Shown here: piece by piece, positions 23,916 to 32,282 of the stretch
Position numbering within the stretch: position 1 is the first letter of the stretch
Layout: the number at the start of each line of letters is the position of its first letter
Assembly: GCF_000961885.1 (NCBI RefSeq)
Contig: NZ_JZKH01000014.1
Coordinates: forward strand, 53,249-117,248
Origin: Streptomyces rubellomurinus
Lineage (GTDB): Bacteria; Actinomycetota; Actinomycetes; Streptomycetales; Streptomycetaceae
Reading direction: 5' to 3'
Length of the DNA stretch: 64,000 bases
Position numbers and translations under genes: made by a program
Notes under the pieces: generated by a model
The model's input: only the letters and a program-made list of their open reading frames with translations
What the model was told of the DNA's origin: nothing
Databases searched by the model: none

Positions 23916-25742
23916 TCAGAATGCGGCCTCGGGCAGTTCCATCAGGGACAGGTCGCTCCCTTCCGCGAGCCGCCGCCACACCGGGAGCACGGGCAGCACG
24001 GTACGGGTGAAGAAGCCGGCCACCGCCACCTTGCCCTGGTAGAACGGGCGGTCCCGGTCCGAGGCGGCGGGCAGGCGCTCCAGGGCCACCGCGGCCTGGC
24101 GCAGTAGCAGGTAGCCCACCATCACCTCCCCGGTGGCGAGCAGCAGCGCGGTGGTGTGCTGGCCCACCCGGTACAGCTCCCGGCCGTCCTCGCCGGCGCC
24201 GGAGAGCTGGGCCAGCAGCGCGCCGAGCATCCCCTCCAGGGCGTCCAGGGCCGTGGCCAGCCGGTCGCGGCCGGCGGCCAGTCGCTCGCCGCCGTGGGCG
24301 TCGGCCAGGAACTGCCGGATCTCCCCGGTCAGCCGCCCGAAGGCGACGCCGTTGTCCCGGACGACCTTCCGGAAGAAGTAGTCCAGGCCCTGGATCGCCG
24401 TCGTCCCCTCGTACAGGCTGTCGATCTTGGCGTCCCGGATGTACTGCTCGATCGGGTAGTCCTGGAGGTAGCCGGAGCCGCCGATGGTCTGCAGGCTGTG
24501 GGTCAGCTGCTGGAAGCAGCGCTCGGAGCCGAAGCCCTTGACCACCGGGAGCAGCAGGTCGGCCAGCCCCTGGGCGGCCGGATCCGACGCGCCCCGGTGC
24601 CCGGCCTCGACGACCCGGTCCTGCAGGCCGGCCGTGTACAGCACCAGGGCGCGCAGGCCCTCGGCGTAGGCCTTCTGGGTCATCAGCGACTGCCGCACGT
24701 CGGGGTGCCGGGTGATCGGCACCCGGGGCGAGGACTTGTCGGTCATCGCGGTGAGGTCCGGGCCCTGGACCCGGTCGCGGGCGTACTCCAGGGCGTTGAG
24801 GTAGCCGGTGGAGAGGGTGGCCATCGCCTTGGTGCCGACGAACATCCGGGCGAACTCGATGATCGTGAACATCTGCCGGATGCCGTCGTGCCGGTCACCG
24901 AGCAGCCAGCCGCGGGCCGGCCGGTCCACCCCGAAGGTCAACTCGCAGGTGGTGGAGGCCTTCAGGCCCATCTTGTGCTCGACGTTGGTGGCGAAGACGC
25001 CGTTGCGCTCGCCGAGTTCACCGCTCTCCCAGTCGAAGTCGTACTTCGGCACCAGGAAGAGCGACAGACCCTTCGTGCCGGGCCCGGCCCCCTCGGGACG
25101 CGCCAGCACGAAGTGCACGATGTTCTCGGCGAGGTCGTGCTCACCGCCGGTGATGAACCGCTTCACCCCGCTCAGCTCCCAGGAGCCGTCCTCCCGCCGG
25201 CGGGCGGTGGTCCGGGCGGCGCCGACGTCGCTGCCGGCGTCCGGCTCGGTCAGCACCATGGTGGCGCCCCAGCGCCGCTCCACCATGTGCCGGGCCAGCC
25301 GGTGCTGCTCCGCCGTGCCCAGGCGCTGGACCACGGAGGCGAAGGACGGGAAGCCGCAGTACATCCACACCGCCGGGTGGGCGCCCAGCAGCAGCTCGCC
25401 CACCGCCCAGAACAGCGAGGGCGGGCACGGCGTCCCGCCGAGCTCCTCCGCCATGCCCAGGCGCCACCACTCGGAGTCCAGGAAGGCCTGGTAGGAGCGG
25501 CGCAGGCCCTCCGGCACGGTGACCGTACGGGTGGCCGGGTCGAAGACCGGAGGCCTGCGGTCCGACTCCGCCCAGGAGTCGGCCAGCGGGCCGGCCGCCA
25601 GGCGCCGCACCTCGCCGAGCACGCCCCGCGCGGTCTCGGCGTCCAGCTCGGCGAACTTCCCCGTCCCGTAGAGCTGTCGGGAGTCGAGCACTTCGAAGAG
25701 GTTGAACTCCAGGTCGCGGAGGTTGGACTTGTAGTGCCCCAT
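23916..25742 (-). CDS. Acyl-CoA dehydrogenase
   Basis: The 608-residue flavoprotein has the acyl-CoA dehydrogenase fold with MVLTEPDAGSDVG in the middle domain, a GFGSERCFQQLTHSLQTIGGSG segment (split here as GFGSERC and TIGGSG) and the catalytic base Glu445 in LYEGTT. The C-terminal extension of about 130 residues matches the longer FadE-like subgroup. It would introduce an alpha,beta double bond into an acyl thioester. It lies upstream of the ketosynthase operon but has its own terminator, so it is separately expressed. Whether it acts on the cluster product or on a starter acyl group is open. Confidence 0.93.
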   Translation of the reverse strand: MGHYKSNLRDLEFNLFEVLDSRQLYGTGKFAELDAETARGVLGEVRRLAAGPLADSWAESDRRPPVFDPATRTVTVPEGLRRSYQAFLDSEWWRLGMAEELGGTPCPPSLFWAVGELLLGAHPAVWMYCGFPSFASVVQRLGTAEQHRLARHMVERRWGATMVLTEPDAGSDVGAARTTARRREDGSWELSGVKRFITGGEHDLAENIVHFVLARPEGAGPGTKGLSLFLVPKYDFDWESGELGERNGVFATNVEHKMGLKASTTCELTFGVDRPARGWLLGDRHDGIRQMFTIIEFARMFVGTKAMATLSTGYLNALEYARDRVQGPDLTAMTDKSSPRVPITRHPDVRQSLMTQKAYAEGLRALVLYTAGLQDRVVEAGHRGASDPAAQGLADLLLPVVKGFGSERCFQQLTHSLQTIGGSGYLQDYPIEQYIRDAKIDSLYEGTTAIQGLDYFFRKVVRDNGVAFGRLTGEIRQFLADAHGGERLAAGRDRLATALDALEGMLGALLAQLSGAGEDGRELYRVGQHTTALLLATGEVMVGYLLLRQAAVALERLPAASDRDRPFYQGKVAVAGFFTRTVLPVLPVWRRLAEGSDLSLMELPEAAF

Positions 25743-25798
25743 CTGGGCCTCCGAACTGTCGGGCGCTGCCCCGCAACGCCGCTGGTGGGGGTGGTGGT

Positions 25799-26665
25799 TC
25801 AGGACCCGGCGCCGACCGGCGCGCTCACGGGGGCCCGCAGGCCGGCGGGGCTCCGGTGCGGCACCGGCCGCGGTGCCAGCATCCCCATCTCCGCCGCCAG
25901 CATTCCGGCCCGGAACCGCGACTTCGTCCCCAGCGACTCCAGGATCTCGGCGACATGGCGGCGGTAGGTGCGCACCGAGATCCGCAGTTCGCGGGCGGCC
26001 TTCTCGTCGGTCGCCCCGGCGAGCAGGCGGGCCAGCACCTGGCCGGTGATCTCGGCGAGCTCGTACTCGGGCGGCCGGGTCCGCACGCGCGCGGCGCCGG
26101 CCGACTGCCAGACGTTGTCGAACAGCGCGCCCAGCGCGTCGATCACCACCGCCGAGCGGACCACCGAGGCGTCCGCGCCGACCGCGGTGCGCACCACCGA
26201 CACGCGCCGGTCCACGATCACCGCCTCCAGCGAGGGGATCCGGGCCGGCCGTACCTCGATCGGCCAGTCACCCGCCAACTCGGCGGCGACGAAGTCGTGT
26301 TGCATCCCCGCGTGGGTACAGAGCATGCGCACCGACACCGTCCGGTCCAGCGCCGCCAGCAGCGACCTGAGGTCGGCGCACAGCTCCTTGGTGCGGCGCG
26401 GGCTCGCCGACAGCACGATGTCCACCGACGCCCGGGCGCCGCTGATGACGGTGACGATGGCCTCGCGCACCGGGCCGACGCCGGGCTCCACCAGCTCGAC
26501 CGGACGGCTGCGCTGCGCCCACGTCCGGTACCGGTGGGCCGCCGTGTCGATGAGCATCCGCACGTTGCTCAGCGCGGCGTCGAGCTCCGCCTCGCCGGCC
26601 CCGACCAGGCCGCGCAACTCGGCCGCCTCCGGCACCGGTTCGAGCACCCCTGAGTCACGCTCCAT
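25799..26665 (-). CDS. LuxR-type transcriptional regulator with TrmB-like sensor region
   Basis: The ATG at 26665 follows a GGGTGG. The 288-residue protein has a C-terminal LuxR-type helix-turn-helix (about residues 220-262; DEKAARELRISVRTYRRH, then a second helix with LGTKSRFRAGM). The central part (AIVTVISGARASVDIVLS and later VDRRVSVVRT) resembles the phospholipase-D-like fold found after TrmB domains. There is no receiver domain. It is related to the next regulator over most of its length. It is 56 bp upstream of the acyl-CoA dehydrogenase gene and probably controls the cluster. Confidence 0.87.
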   Translation of the reverse strand: MERDSGVLEPVPEAAELRGLVGAGEAELDAALSNVRMLIDTAAHRYRTWAQRSRPVELVEPGVGPVREAIVTVISGARASVDIVLSASPRRTKELCADLRSLLAALDRTVSVRMLCTHAGMQHDFVAAELAGDWPIEVRPARIPSLEAVIVDRRVSVVRTAVGADASVVRSAVVIDALGALFDNVWQSAGAARVRTRPPEYELAEITGQVLARLLAGATDEKAARELRISVRTYRRHVAEILESLGTKSRFRAGMLAAEMGMLAPRPVPHRSPAGLRAPVSAPVGAGS

Positions 26666-26790
26666 AGCCACCCCCTGTGGATCGTCCCTGCACTGCCACG
26701 CCCGGCGGCACGCACCGCCGCCGGGAGCCGTTCCGCCCGGCGCCGGAGTACGGCGCCGACGCCCGGATTCCTGCGCCCGACCCCGGAGCC

Positions 26791-27636
26791 CTACGCCGAC
26801 GTCGAGACGAGCCCGAGTTCGACCGCCCGGGCGCCGGCCTGGAACCGGGATCCGGCGTCGAGTTCCCGCATGATCTCGGCCACGTACCGCCGGTAGGTCC
26901 GCAGCGACAGCCGGAGGACCCGGGCCGCGACCTCGTCCGTCTGGCCGGCCCGCAGGCATTCGAGGATCCGCAGGCCGGTCTGGCTGCGCGCCCGGCTGTC
27001 CGGGCCGGGCCGGTCGGCGTACCGCAGGGCGCCGGCCCACGCCACCGCGTAGAGCGAGGTGAGCGCGCCGACCACGGCCGCGTCCCGGACCACCGAGACC
27101 CGGCGCTCGCCCGCGCCGCTGCCCGACCAGACCAGGGCGGCCGAGGAGTCGAGCACCACCGCCTCGCGCAGGGCCGACTCGGTGACCCGCAGCTCGCAGC
27201 GGTCCGCCGCGCGCACGGCCTCCCGCACCGGGCCCCGGCCGACCGACCGCGGATCGCAGAGCACCCGCAGCGTCGCCGGCTCCACCGCGGCCACCCGCCG
27301 GCCGGCCAGCGCCACCCGCATCAGTTCGCCCGCCGCGCCGGTGTCCGGGACGGAGACGCTGACCTGCCGGACGCCGCCGCCCACCATGGTGGCCAGCGCC
27401 GCCTCCAGCGCGGGCTGGTCCTCGATCGCCAGCGACCGCCCCGAGGACGGGCCGCGGCGCTGGAAGGACTCCACCGAGTCGAGCAGTTCGCGCGCCCGGG
27501 AGAGGGTCAGGGCCAGCTCGGCCTCCTCCGCCTGCACCGCGCCCGACCGGCCGACCGCCGCGCCGCTCCCCTCCTGCCGCTCCCACCGTGCTCCGGCGAG
27601 GCCATCCGATCCGCTGCTCGCCGGTACGTAATCCAC
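26791..27636 (-). CDS. LuxR-type transcriptional regulator (paralogue of the neighbour)
   Basis: The GTG at 27636 is favoured by GGGGAG about 9 bp upstream. The 281-residue product ends with a LuxR-type helix-turn-helix (EVAARVLRLSLRTYRRYV, then LDAGSRFQAGARAVELGL) that closely parallels the neighbouring regulator, and its middle (VREAVRAADRCELRVTESALR, VSVVRDAAVV) follows the same plan. Tandem paralogous regulators may form heterodimers or act in sequence. It is divergent from the histidine kinase gene, with a 616-bp control region between them. Confidence 0.85.
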   Translation of the reverse strand: MDYVPASSGSDGLAGARWERQEGSGAAVGRSGAVQAEEAELALTLSRARELLDSVESFQRRGPSSGRSLAIEDQPALEAALATMVGGGVRQVSVSVPDTGAAGELMRVALAGRRVAAVEPATLRVLCDPRSVGRGPVREAVRAADRCELRVTESALREAVVLDSSAALVWSGSGAGERRVSVVRDAAVVGALTSLYAVAWAGALRYADRPGPDSRARSQTGLRILECLRAGQTDEVAARVLRLSLRTYRRYVAEIMRELDAGSRFQAGARAVELGLVSTSA

Positions 27637-28252
27637 TGCCCGTCTCCCCACTCGGACGGCCCCCACGACGGCGGGCGATCCCTGCTTGCCTGAACGCCTC
27701 GGCCGACGGGCCGGGCTGACCGCCTTCCGGCCGGTCGACTCGCAACGGTTGAAAGTGAAATGACATTCGGAACAGCTTCGATCGCATCCTCGGGGCCGGC
27801 GCACGTCCGGTCACCACCCGAACGGCCCGAACCGCAAACGAGCCACCCCGGGGCGAAGCGGGCTCCATCTCCCCATAAACGCCCAGCACGCGCAAGACCG
27901 TGGCAACTTCTTGCCAGTCCACGTTCAGGGGCCTCGACAGGGAACCGAATTCGCCTCGGCACGAAGCGACATGACGGCAGGTCAGGAGCTGCGTGACATG
28001 CTCGCGACCGGCGCGCGCCCTGCCCGCGCGCGGGACACTCAAACCCCCCAGAAGAGGGGGGTTCTGCCGCCCCCGACGCCCCCGTAGCGTCGGCTCCGCC
28101 ACGGAAGGCGCCGCTCCGGACCCGAAGGCTTCACCAACCGGCCAACCGGGTTGCCCCGAGCGTCACTTCCCGTACCTTCGCAAGATCTTGACGTTGTGTG
28201 AGTTTCGAGATCCACTTGGCTCGCGTCGCATCGGGCTGCCTGGAGGGTCTCA
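27637..28252. promoter_or_regulatory. 616-bp divergent control region
   Basis: No gene is seen between the LuxR-type regulator and the histidine kinase. Three elements stand out. TGGCAA-CTTC-TTGCCA at 27901-27916 is a perfect copy of the repeated operator. AACCCCCC-AGAAGA-GGGGGGTT at 28042-28063 is a perfect 8-bp hairpin. CAAGATCTTG at 28181-28190 is a 10-bp palindrome about 70 bp upstream of the kinase start. The region should contain promoters for both flanking genes, but I cannot fix -35/-10 boxes. Confidence 0.55.
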
Positions 28253-29377
28253 TTGGGGTCAGGGCTGCAGCGGGCCAGGCGGTTCATGCTCCTGGCCACC
28301 GGCCTGTACCGGGCCAGCCACCTGATCGGCGGCCTGGCCGCGGCCGTGGCCGGCGGGACGGGCCTCCTGCTGTTCGGGGCCGCCCTGGCGAGCAGCGCGG
28401 CGCTGTACCTGCCGGCCTACCGGCGCGGCCGCCTCGACCGCGCCGCGCTCTGGGCCGACGTCGTGTCGGCCGGCTGCCTCGTCCCGTTCCTCGCCCTGGC
28501 CACCCACAGCGCACCCGTCGCCCAACCGGGCACCTGGGTCATGCTGCTCGGCAGTTCGGCCTGCGCCGCCGCGTCGGCCGGGCTGGCGGGGCGCGAGGCG
28601 GTGGGCGCGGTCGGCCTGGTCGTCGCCGTGCACACGGCCTGCTGCCTGCGGACCGGTGAGCTGCGCCCGCTGGGCGGGCACCTGGTCTCGCTGCTCTCCT
28701 CCGCGCTGATGGCGTACGTCCTGTGGCGCTACCTGCACCGCCAGGGCGTCCTGCTGGACGAGGCGCGGGAGCGCGCCGTCCGGGCCGAGGCCGCCCGGGC
28801 CCGCCGCGCCGAACGGATCGCCCAGCACCGGGCCCTGCACGACACCGTCCTGGCCACCCTGACCGCCGTCGCCCAGCAGCGGGTCGACCCGACCCGCGCG
28901 GAGTTCCGGGAGCGCTGCGCCCGGGAGGCCTCCTACCTGCGGCGGCTGATCCAGCGCGCGGACGAGGAGGACGGGCCGGAGGGGCCGGACGGCGAGGTCG
29001 CGGCCGGCGCGGCGCTGGAACAGGCGGTGACCGCCGCCGAGGGCATCGGCCTGACCATCCACGCCCGGTACCACGGGCTCCCCACCCTGCCCGGCCCGGT
29101 GGCCCGCTCGCTGGCCGCCGCCGTGACCGAGGCGCTGAACAACGTCCGCCACCACGCCGGCACGTCGACCGCCCACCTGACCGCCACCGGGCGCGGGCAC
29201 GGCATCGCCGTCACCGTGGTCGACGACGGCCGCGGCTTCGACCCCGCGCTCCGGCCCGCCGACGGCACCGGCCTGCGGCGCTCGATCCACGCCCGGATGG
29301 CGGAGATCGGCGGCACCGCCGCCGTCGACAGCGCCCCCGGCGAGGGGACCCTGGTGGAGCTGAGGTGGCCGGAGTGA
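28253..29377 (+). CDS. Sensor histidine kinase, NarL/DesK-type
   Basis: The TTG at 28253 is preferred because GGAGGG lies 6 bp upstream; an ATG at 28286 is the alternative. The 374-residue product has about five membrane helices in the first 165 residues, a short coiled segment, a HisKA_3-type phosphoacceptor His196 (ERIAQHRALHD) and an HATPase_c domain with EALNNVRHH (N box) and DDGRGF (G1 box). There is no large extracellular domain, so it may sense the membrane itself. The stop overlaps the response regulator's GTG (GTGA), fixing the pair. Confidence 0.9.
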   Translation: MGSGLQRARRFMLLATGLYRASHLIGGLAAAVAGGTGLLLFGAALASSAALYLPAYRRGRLDRAALWADVVSAGCLVPFLALATHSAPVAQPGTWVMLLGSSACAAASAGLAGREAVGAVGLVVAVHTACCLRTGELRPLGGHLVSLLSSALMAYVLWRYLHRQGVLLDEARERAVRAEAARARRAERIAQHRALHDTVLATLTAVAQQRVDPTRAEFRERCAREASYLRRLIQRADEEDGPEGPDGEVAAGAALEQAVTAAEGIGLTIHARYHGLPTLPGPVARSLAAAVTEALNNVRHHAGTSTAHLTATGRGHGIAVTVVDDGRGFDPALRPADGTGLRRSIHARMAEIGGTAAVDSAPGEGTLVELRWPE

Positions 29378-30066
29378 GCACCGCGCCCGACCACCCGACA
29401 GCCGGCCACCCGACACCCGGCCCCCCGACACCCGGCCACCCGATCGGCGTCGCGGCCGTGGACGACGACCGGATGCTGCTGGACGGCCTGTGCTCCTGGC
29501 TGGAACGGGTGCCGCAGCTGCGCCTGCTCGCCGCCGCCCCGACCGTCGACGACCTGCTCGCCGGGCCCGGCCGGCGGGCGGACGTGGTGCTGCTCGACCT
29601 GCTCCTGCGGGACGGCTCGGCGCCCGCCTCCAACGTCGCCCGGCTGTGCGCGGCCGGCCCCCGGGTGCTGGTGATCAGCACCCAGGCCGCGCCCGCCGCC
29701 GTGGCCGACACCGTCGCCGCCGGCGCGGCGGGCTACCTGACCAAGGACCACGCCCTGGACCGGCTGGTGGAGGCGGTCACCGAGGTCGCCGCCGGCCGCG
29801 CCGTGCACTCCCCCGAACTGGCCTTCGCGCTGGCCCACGACGACCGGCCGGACCGCCCCCGGCTGACGCCCCGCGAACTCCAGGTGCTGCTCGACTACGC
29901 CTCGGGCCTGACCCTCAAGGCGACCGCCCGGCGGGCCGGGATCAGCCCGCAGACCGCCAAGTGGTACCTCGACCAGGTCAAGGACAAGTACCGGCGGGCC
30001 GGGCGGCCGACCTTCACCAAGCTCGACCTCGCGTCCCGGGTCCGCGAGGACGGTCTGGAGCGGTAA
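29374..30066 (+). CDS. Response regulator, NarL/LuxR-type
   Basis: The GTG at 29374 overlaps the kinase stop codon. The 230-residue protein has a receiver domain with the acidic pocket Asp30-32, phosphoacceptor Asp75 (VVLLD), Ser102/Thr103 and Lys124, then a LuxR-type helix-turn-helix at about residues 163-218 (LTPRELQ). The first 24 residues are an unusual Pro-rich repeat (HPTAGHPTPG and similar) from a short DNA repeat. It is transcribed away from the cluster and may control it, or be an independent system. Confidence 0.9.
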   Translation: MSTAPDHPTAGHPTPGPPTPGHPIGVAAVDDDRMLLDGLCSWLERVPQLRLLAAAPTVDDLLAGPGRRADVVLLDLLLRDGSAPASNVARLCAAGPRVLVISTQAAPAAVADTVAAGAAGYLTKDHALDRLVEAVTEVAAGRAVHSPELAFALAHDDRPDRPRLTPRELQVLLDYASGLTLKATARRAGISPQTAKWYLDQVKDKYRRAGRPTFTKLDLASRVREDGLER

Positions 30067-30193
30067 CGGGCCCGGCGCCGCCGCGCGCCGGTTAGCATGG
30101 CTCAGGCCTCGGCAACGCGCCGAAGTCGCCTTCGCCACAAGGTTCGTGACACTGTCGCGGACGGGCGGGTCGGACACCGTGAGGGGGGCTCGC

Positions 30194-30940
30194 GTGGGAT
30201 CGCCCGTCCGGAGCGCGCCTGGTCGTCGTGCGCCGTCGCGCGCGCTGCTGCCCCCGCCGCCGCGCAGGTGGCTCGGGCTGGTGGCGGCCCTCGCCGCGCT
30301 GGTGGTCCTGGTGCTCGGCGTCCGGTACGCGGGCGAGGGCGAGCCCGGCACGGTGGACGACCGGATCGGCACGGCGCTGTACGGGCCGGGGGCGCCCTGG
30401 CGGTCCGTCGCCCACGCCCTGGACGCCCTGGGGGAACCGGTGGGCGCGACGGCCCTGGTGGCGACGGCCGTGGCGGGCTGCCTGCTGCTCCGACGGCCGC
30501 GCGCGGCGGTGTTCACGGTAACCGGCGTCGCCCTGGCCGTGGGGGCGGCGACGCTGCTCAAGCACCTGGCGGGGCGCACCATCCACGGGGACGGGAACCT
30601 GTCCTACCCGAGCGGGCACACCGCCTTCCTCACCGCGTTCGCCCTCACCGTGGCGGTGCTCGCCACGAACCACCGGGGCAGCGGGCGCCCGCTCCTGCTC
30701 GGCGCGGCGCTGCTGGCCGGCGCCGTCATGGGCTGGGCGCAGGTGGTGCTGGGCGCGCACTACCCGACCGACGTGCTCGGCGGCTGGTGCACCGCGCTGG
30801 CGGTGGTGCCGGCGACCGCGTGGCTGGTCGACCGCACGGCCGACCGGCTCACCGGCGCCGGCACCGACACCGGCACCGGCACCGGCACCGACACCGGCGC
30901 CGACACCGACACCGACACCCACCGCCGACAGCCCCGCTGA
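30194..30940 (+). CDS. PAP2-family membrane phosphatase
   Basis: The GTG at 30194 has AGGGGGG 5 bp upstream and is preferred over an upstream GTG at 30146. The 248-residue protein has about five or six membrane helices and the three PAP2 motifs: KHLAGR, PSGH and GAHYPTD. Such enzymes dephosphorylate lipid phosphates, for example undecaprenyl diphosphate or phosphatidate. The C-terminal tail is a Gly-Thr-Asp repeat made by hexanucleotide repeats at about 30857-30920. Adjacency to an exopolysaccharide locus fits undecaprenyl carrier recycling, but it is on the opposite strand and ends only 7 bp from the aminotransferase gene's end. Confidence 0.88.
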   Translation: MGSPVRSAPGRRAPSRALLPPPPRRWLGLVAALAALVVLVLGVRYAGEGEPGTVDDRIGTALYGPGAPWRSVAHALDALGEPVGATALVATAVAGCLLLRRPRAAVFTVTGVALAVGAATLLKHLAGRTIHGDGNLSYPSGHTAFLTAFALTVAVLATNHRGSGRPLLLGAALLAGAVMGWAQVVLGAHYPTDVLGGWCTALAVVPATAWLVDRTADRLTGAGTDTGTGTGTDTGADTDTDTHRRQPR

Positions 30941-30947
30941 CGCCGGG

Positions 30948-32282
30948 TCACGCGAAGCGCCGAAACACCGGCTTCACCGGCCGCCCGCCCAGCCAGGGCG
31001 CGGGGTCGGCGGCGTCCAGCGCCTTCCGGTACACGGCGCACGCCCGGCCCACCGCCTCGACGGTGTGGTCGATGTCGGCGTCGTCGAGCGCGCTGCTCAC
31101 CACGAACGAGGGCGCCAGCACGCCGCCGGCCAGGAGTTGGCGCAGGAACAGGGTGCGGTACTCCTGCGACGGCCGCCCGTGCTCGTCCAGGGTGGCGAAG
31201 ACCAGGTTGCTGGCCCGGCCCCGGACCAGGACGTGGTCGGCGACGCCCATGCCCGCGGCGGCCTCGCGCACGCCCGCGGCCAGCCGCTCGCCGAGGGCGT
31301 GCAGCCGGGCGGTGACGCCCTCCTCGGCGTAGGTGGCCTGCACGGCCATCGCGGCGGCGAGCGCGTGCGTCTCCGCGCCGTGCGTGGTGGACAGCAGGAA
31401 CACCCGCTCGCCGGGGTGGCGCAGCCCGCCCCGCTCCATCAGTTCGCGGCGCCCGGCCAGCGCGGAGACGGCGAAGCCGTTGCCGAGCGCCTTGCCGAAG
31501 GTGGAGAGGTCGGGGGTGACGCCGTACAGGCCCTGGGCGCCGGCCTCGGACCAGCGCAGGCCGGTGATCATCTCGTCGAAGACCAGCACGCAGCCGTGCC
31601 GGTCGGCCAGCGCGCGCAGGCCGGCGAGGTAGCCGGGCGGGGGTTCGGTGTGGCCGGCGGGTTCGAGGACCAGGCAGGCGATCTCGCCCCGGTGGCGGGT
31701 GAGCAGTTCCTCCGTCGCCGCCAGGTCCCCGTACGGGAACGCCACGGTGAGCTCGCTGATCGCGTCCGGGATGCCGGCGGACATCGGCGTGGTGCCGATG
31801 AACCAGTCGTCGACGGAGAAGAACGGGTGGTCGCGGCAGACGGCCACCCGGGCGCGGCCGGTGGCGGCGCGGGCCAGGCGCACCGCGGCGGTGGTGACGT
31901 CGGAGCCGTTCTTGGCGAACTTCACCATCTCGGCGGTCGGCACGGTGGCGAGGAAGCGCTCGGCGGCCCGCACCTCGACGATGGACGGCCGGGCGAAGTT
32001 GCCGCCGCGGTCGATCTCCCGCCGGACGGCCTCCAGTACCCGCGGGTGGGCGTGGCCGAGGCTGACCGAGCGCAGGCCGGAGCCGTACTCGACGTAGCGG
32101 TTGCCGTCGACGTCCCACACGTGGGCGCCGCGGCCGTGGCTGATGACCGGGGCCAGGCCCTCGGGGTACTGGTCGTCGCCCTTGGCGTAGGTGTGCGCGC
32201 CGCCGGGGATCAGGGCGTGCAGCCGCTCGTTCGCCGCCCGGGACTCGGGCAGCTGGAAGTCGTCAACGGCCATGGGGCTCAC
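30948..32282 (-). CDS. Class III aminotransferase, glutamate-1-semialdehyde aminomutase-like
   Basis: The GTG at 32282 overlaps the RmlC-like stop codon (GTGA); an ATG three codons on is the alternative. The 444-residue PLP enzyme has the pyrophosphate-pocket NGSDVTTAA at 125-133, Asp236 (VFDEMITG) for the pyridine nitrogen and the Schiff-base Lys264 (TFGKALGNG). The family includes HemL, but several members act on sugars or on sugar-linked groups in polysaccharide clusters. As the last gene of the exopolysaccharide operon it is more likely to be a dedicated modification enzyme than haem biosynthesis. Its substrate is unknown. Confidence 0.88.
   Translation of the reverse strand: MSPMAVDDFQLPESRAANERLHALIPGGAHTYAKGDDQYPEGLAPVISHGRGAHVWDVDGNRYVEYGSGLRSVSLGHAHPRVLEAVRREIDRGGNFARPSIVEVRAAERFLATVPTAEMVKFAKNGSDVTTAAVRLARAATGRARVAVCRDHPFFSVDDWFIGTTPMSAGIPDAISELTVAFPYGDLAATEELLTRHRGEIACLVLEPAGHTEPPPGYLAGLRALADRHGCVLVFDEMITGLRWSEAGAQGLYGVTPDLSTFGKALGNGFAVSALAGRRELMERGGLRHPGERVFLLSTTHGAETHALAAAMAVQATYAEEGVTARLHALGERLAAGVREAAAGMGVADHVLVRGRASNLVFATLDEHGRPSQEYRTLFLRQLLAGGVLAPSFVVSSALDDADIDHTVEAVGRACAVYRKALDAADPAPWLGGRPVKPVFRRFA

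Noticed and set aside
28253..30066. Two-component pair as a cell-wall stress (VanRS-like) system
   Set aside because: The kinase has HisKA_3 and the regulator a LuxR-type domain, so it belongs to the NarL/DesK class.
30948..32282. HemL (haem biosynthesis) for the class III aminotransferase
   Set aside because: Context is the end of a polysaccharide operon and the sequence is a generic class III enzyme; a dedicated sugar-pathway role is more likely, so no gene symbol was given.
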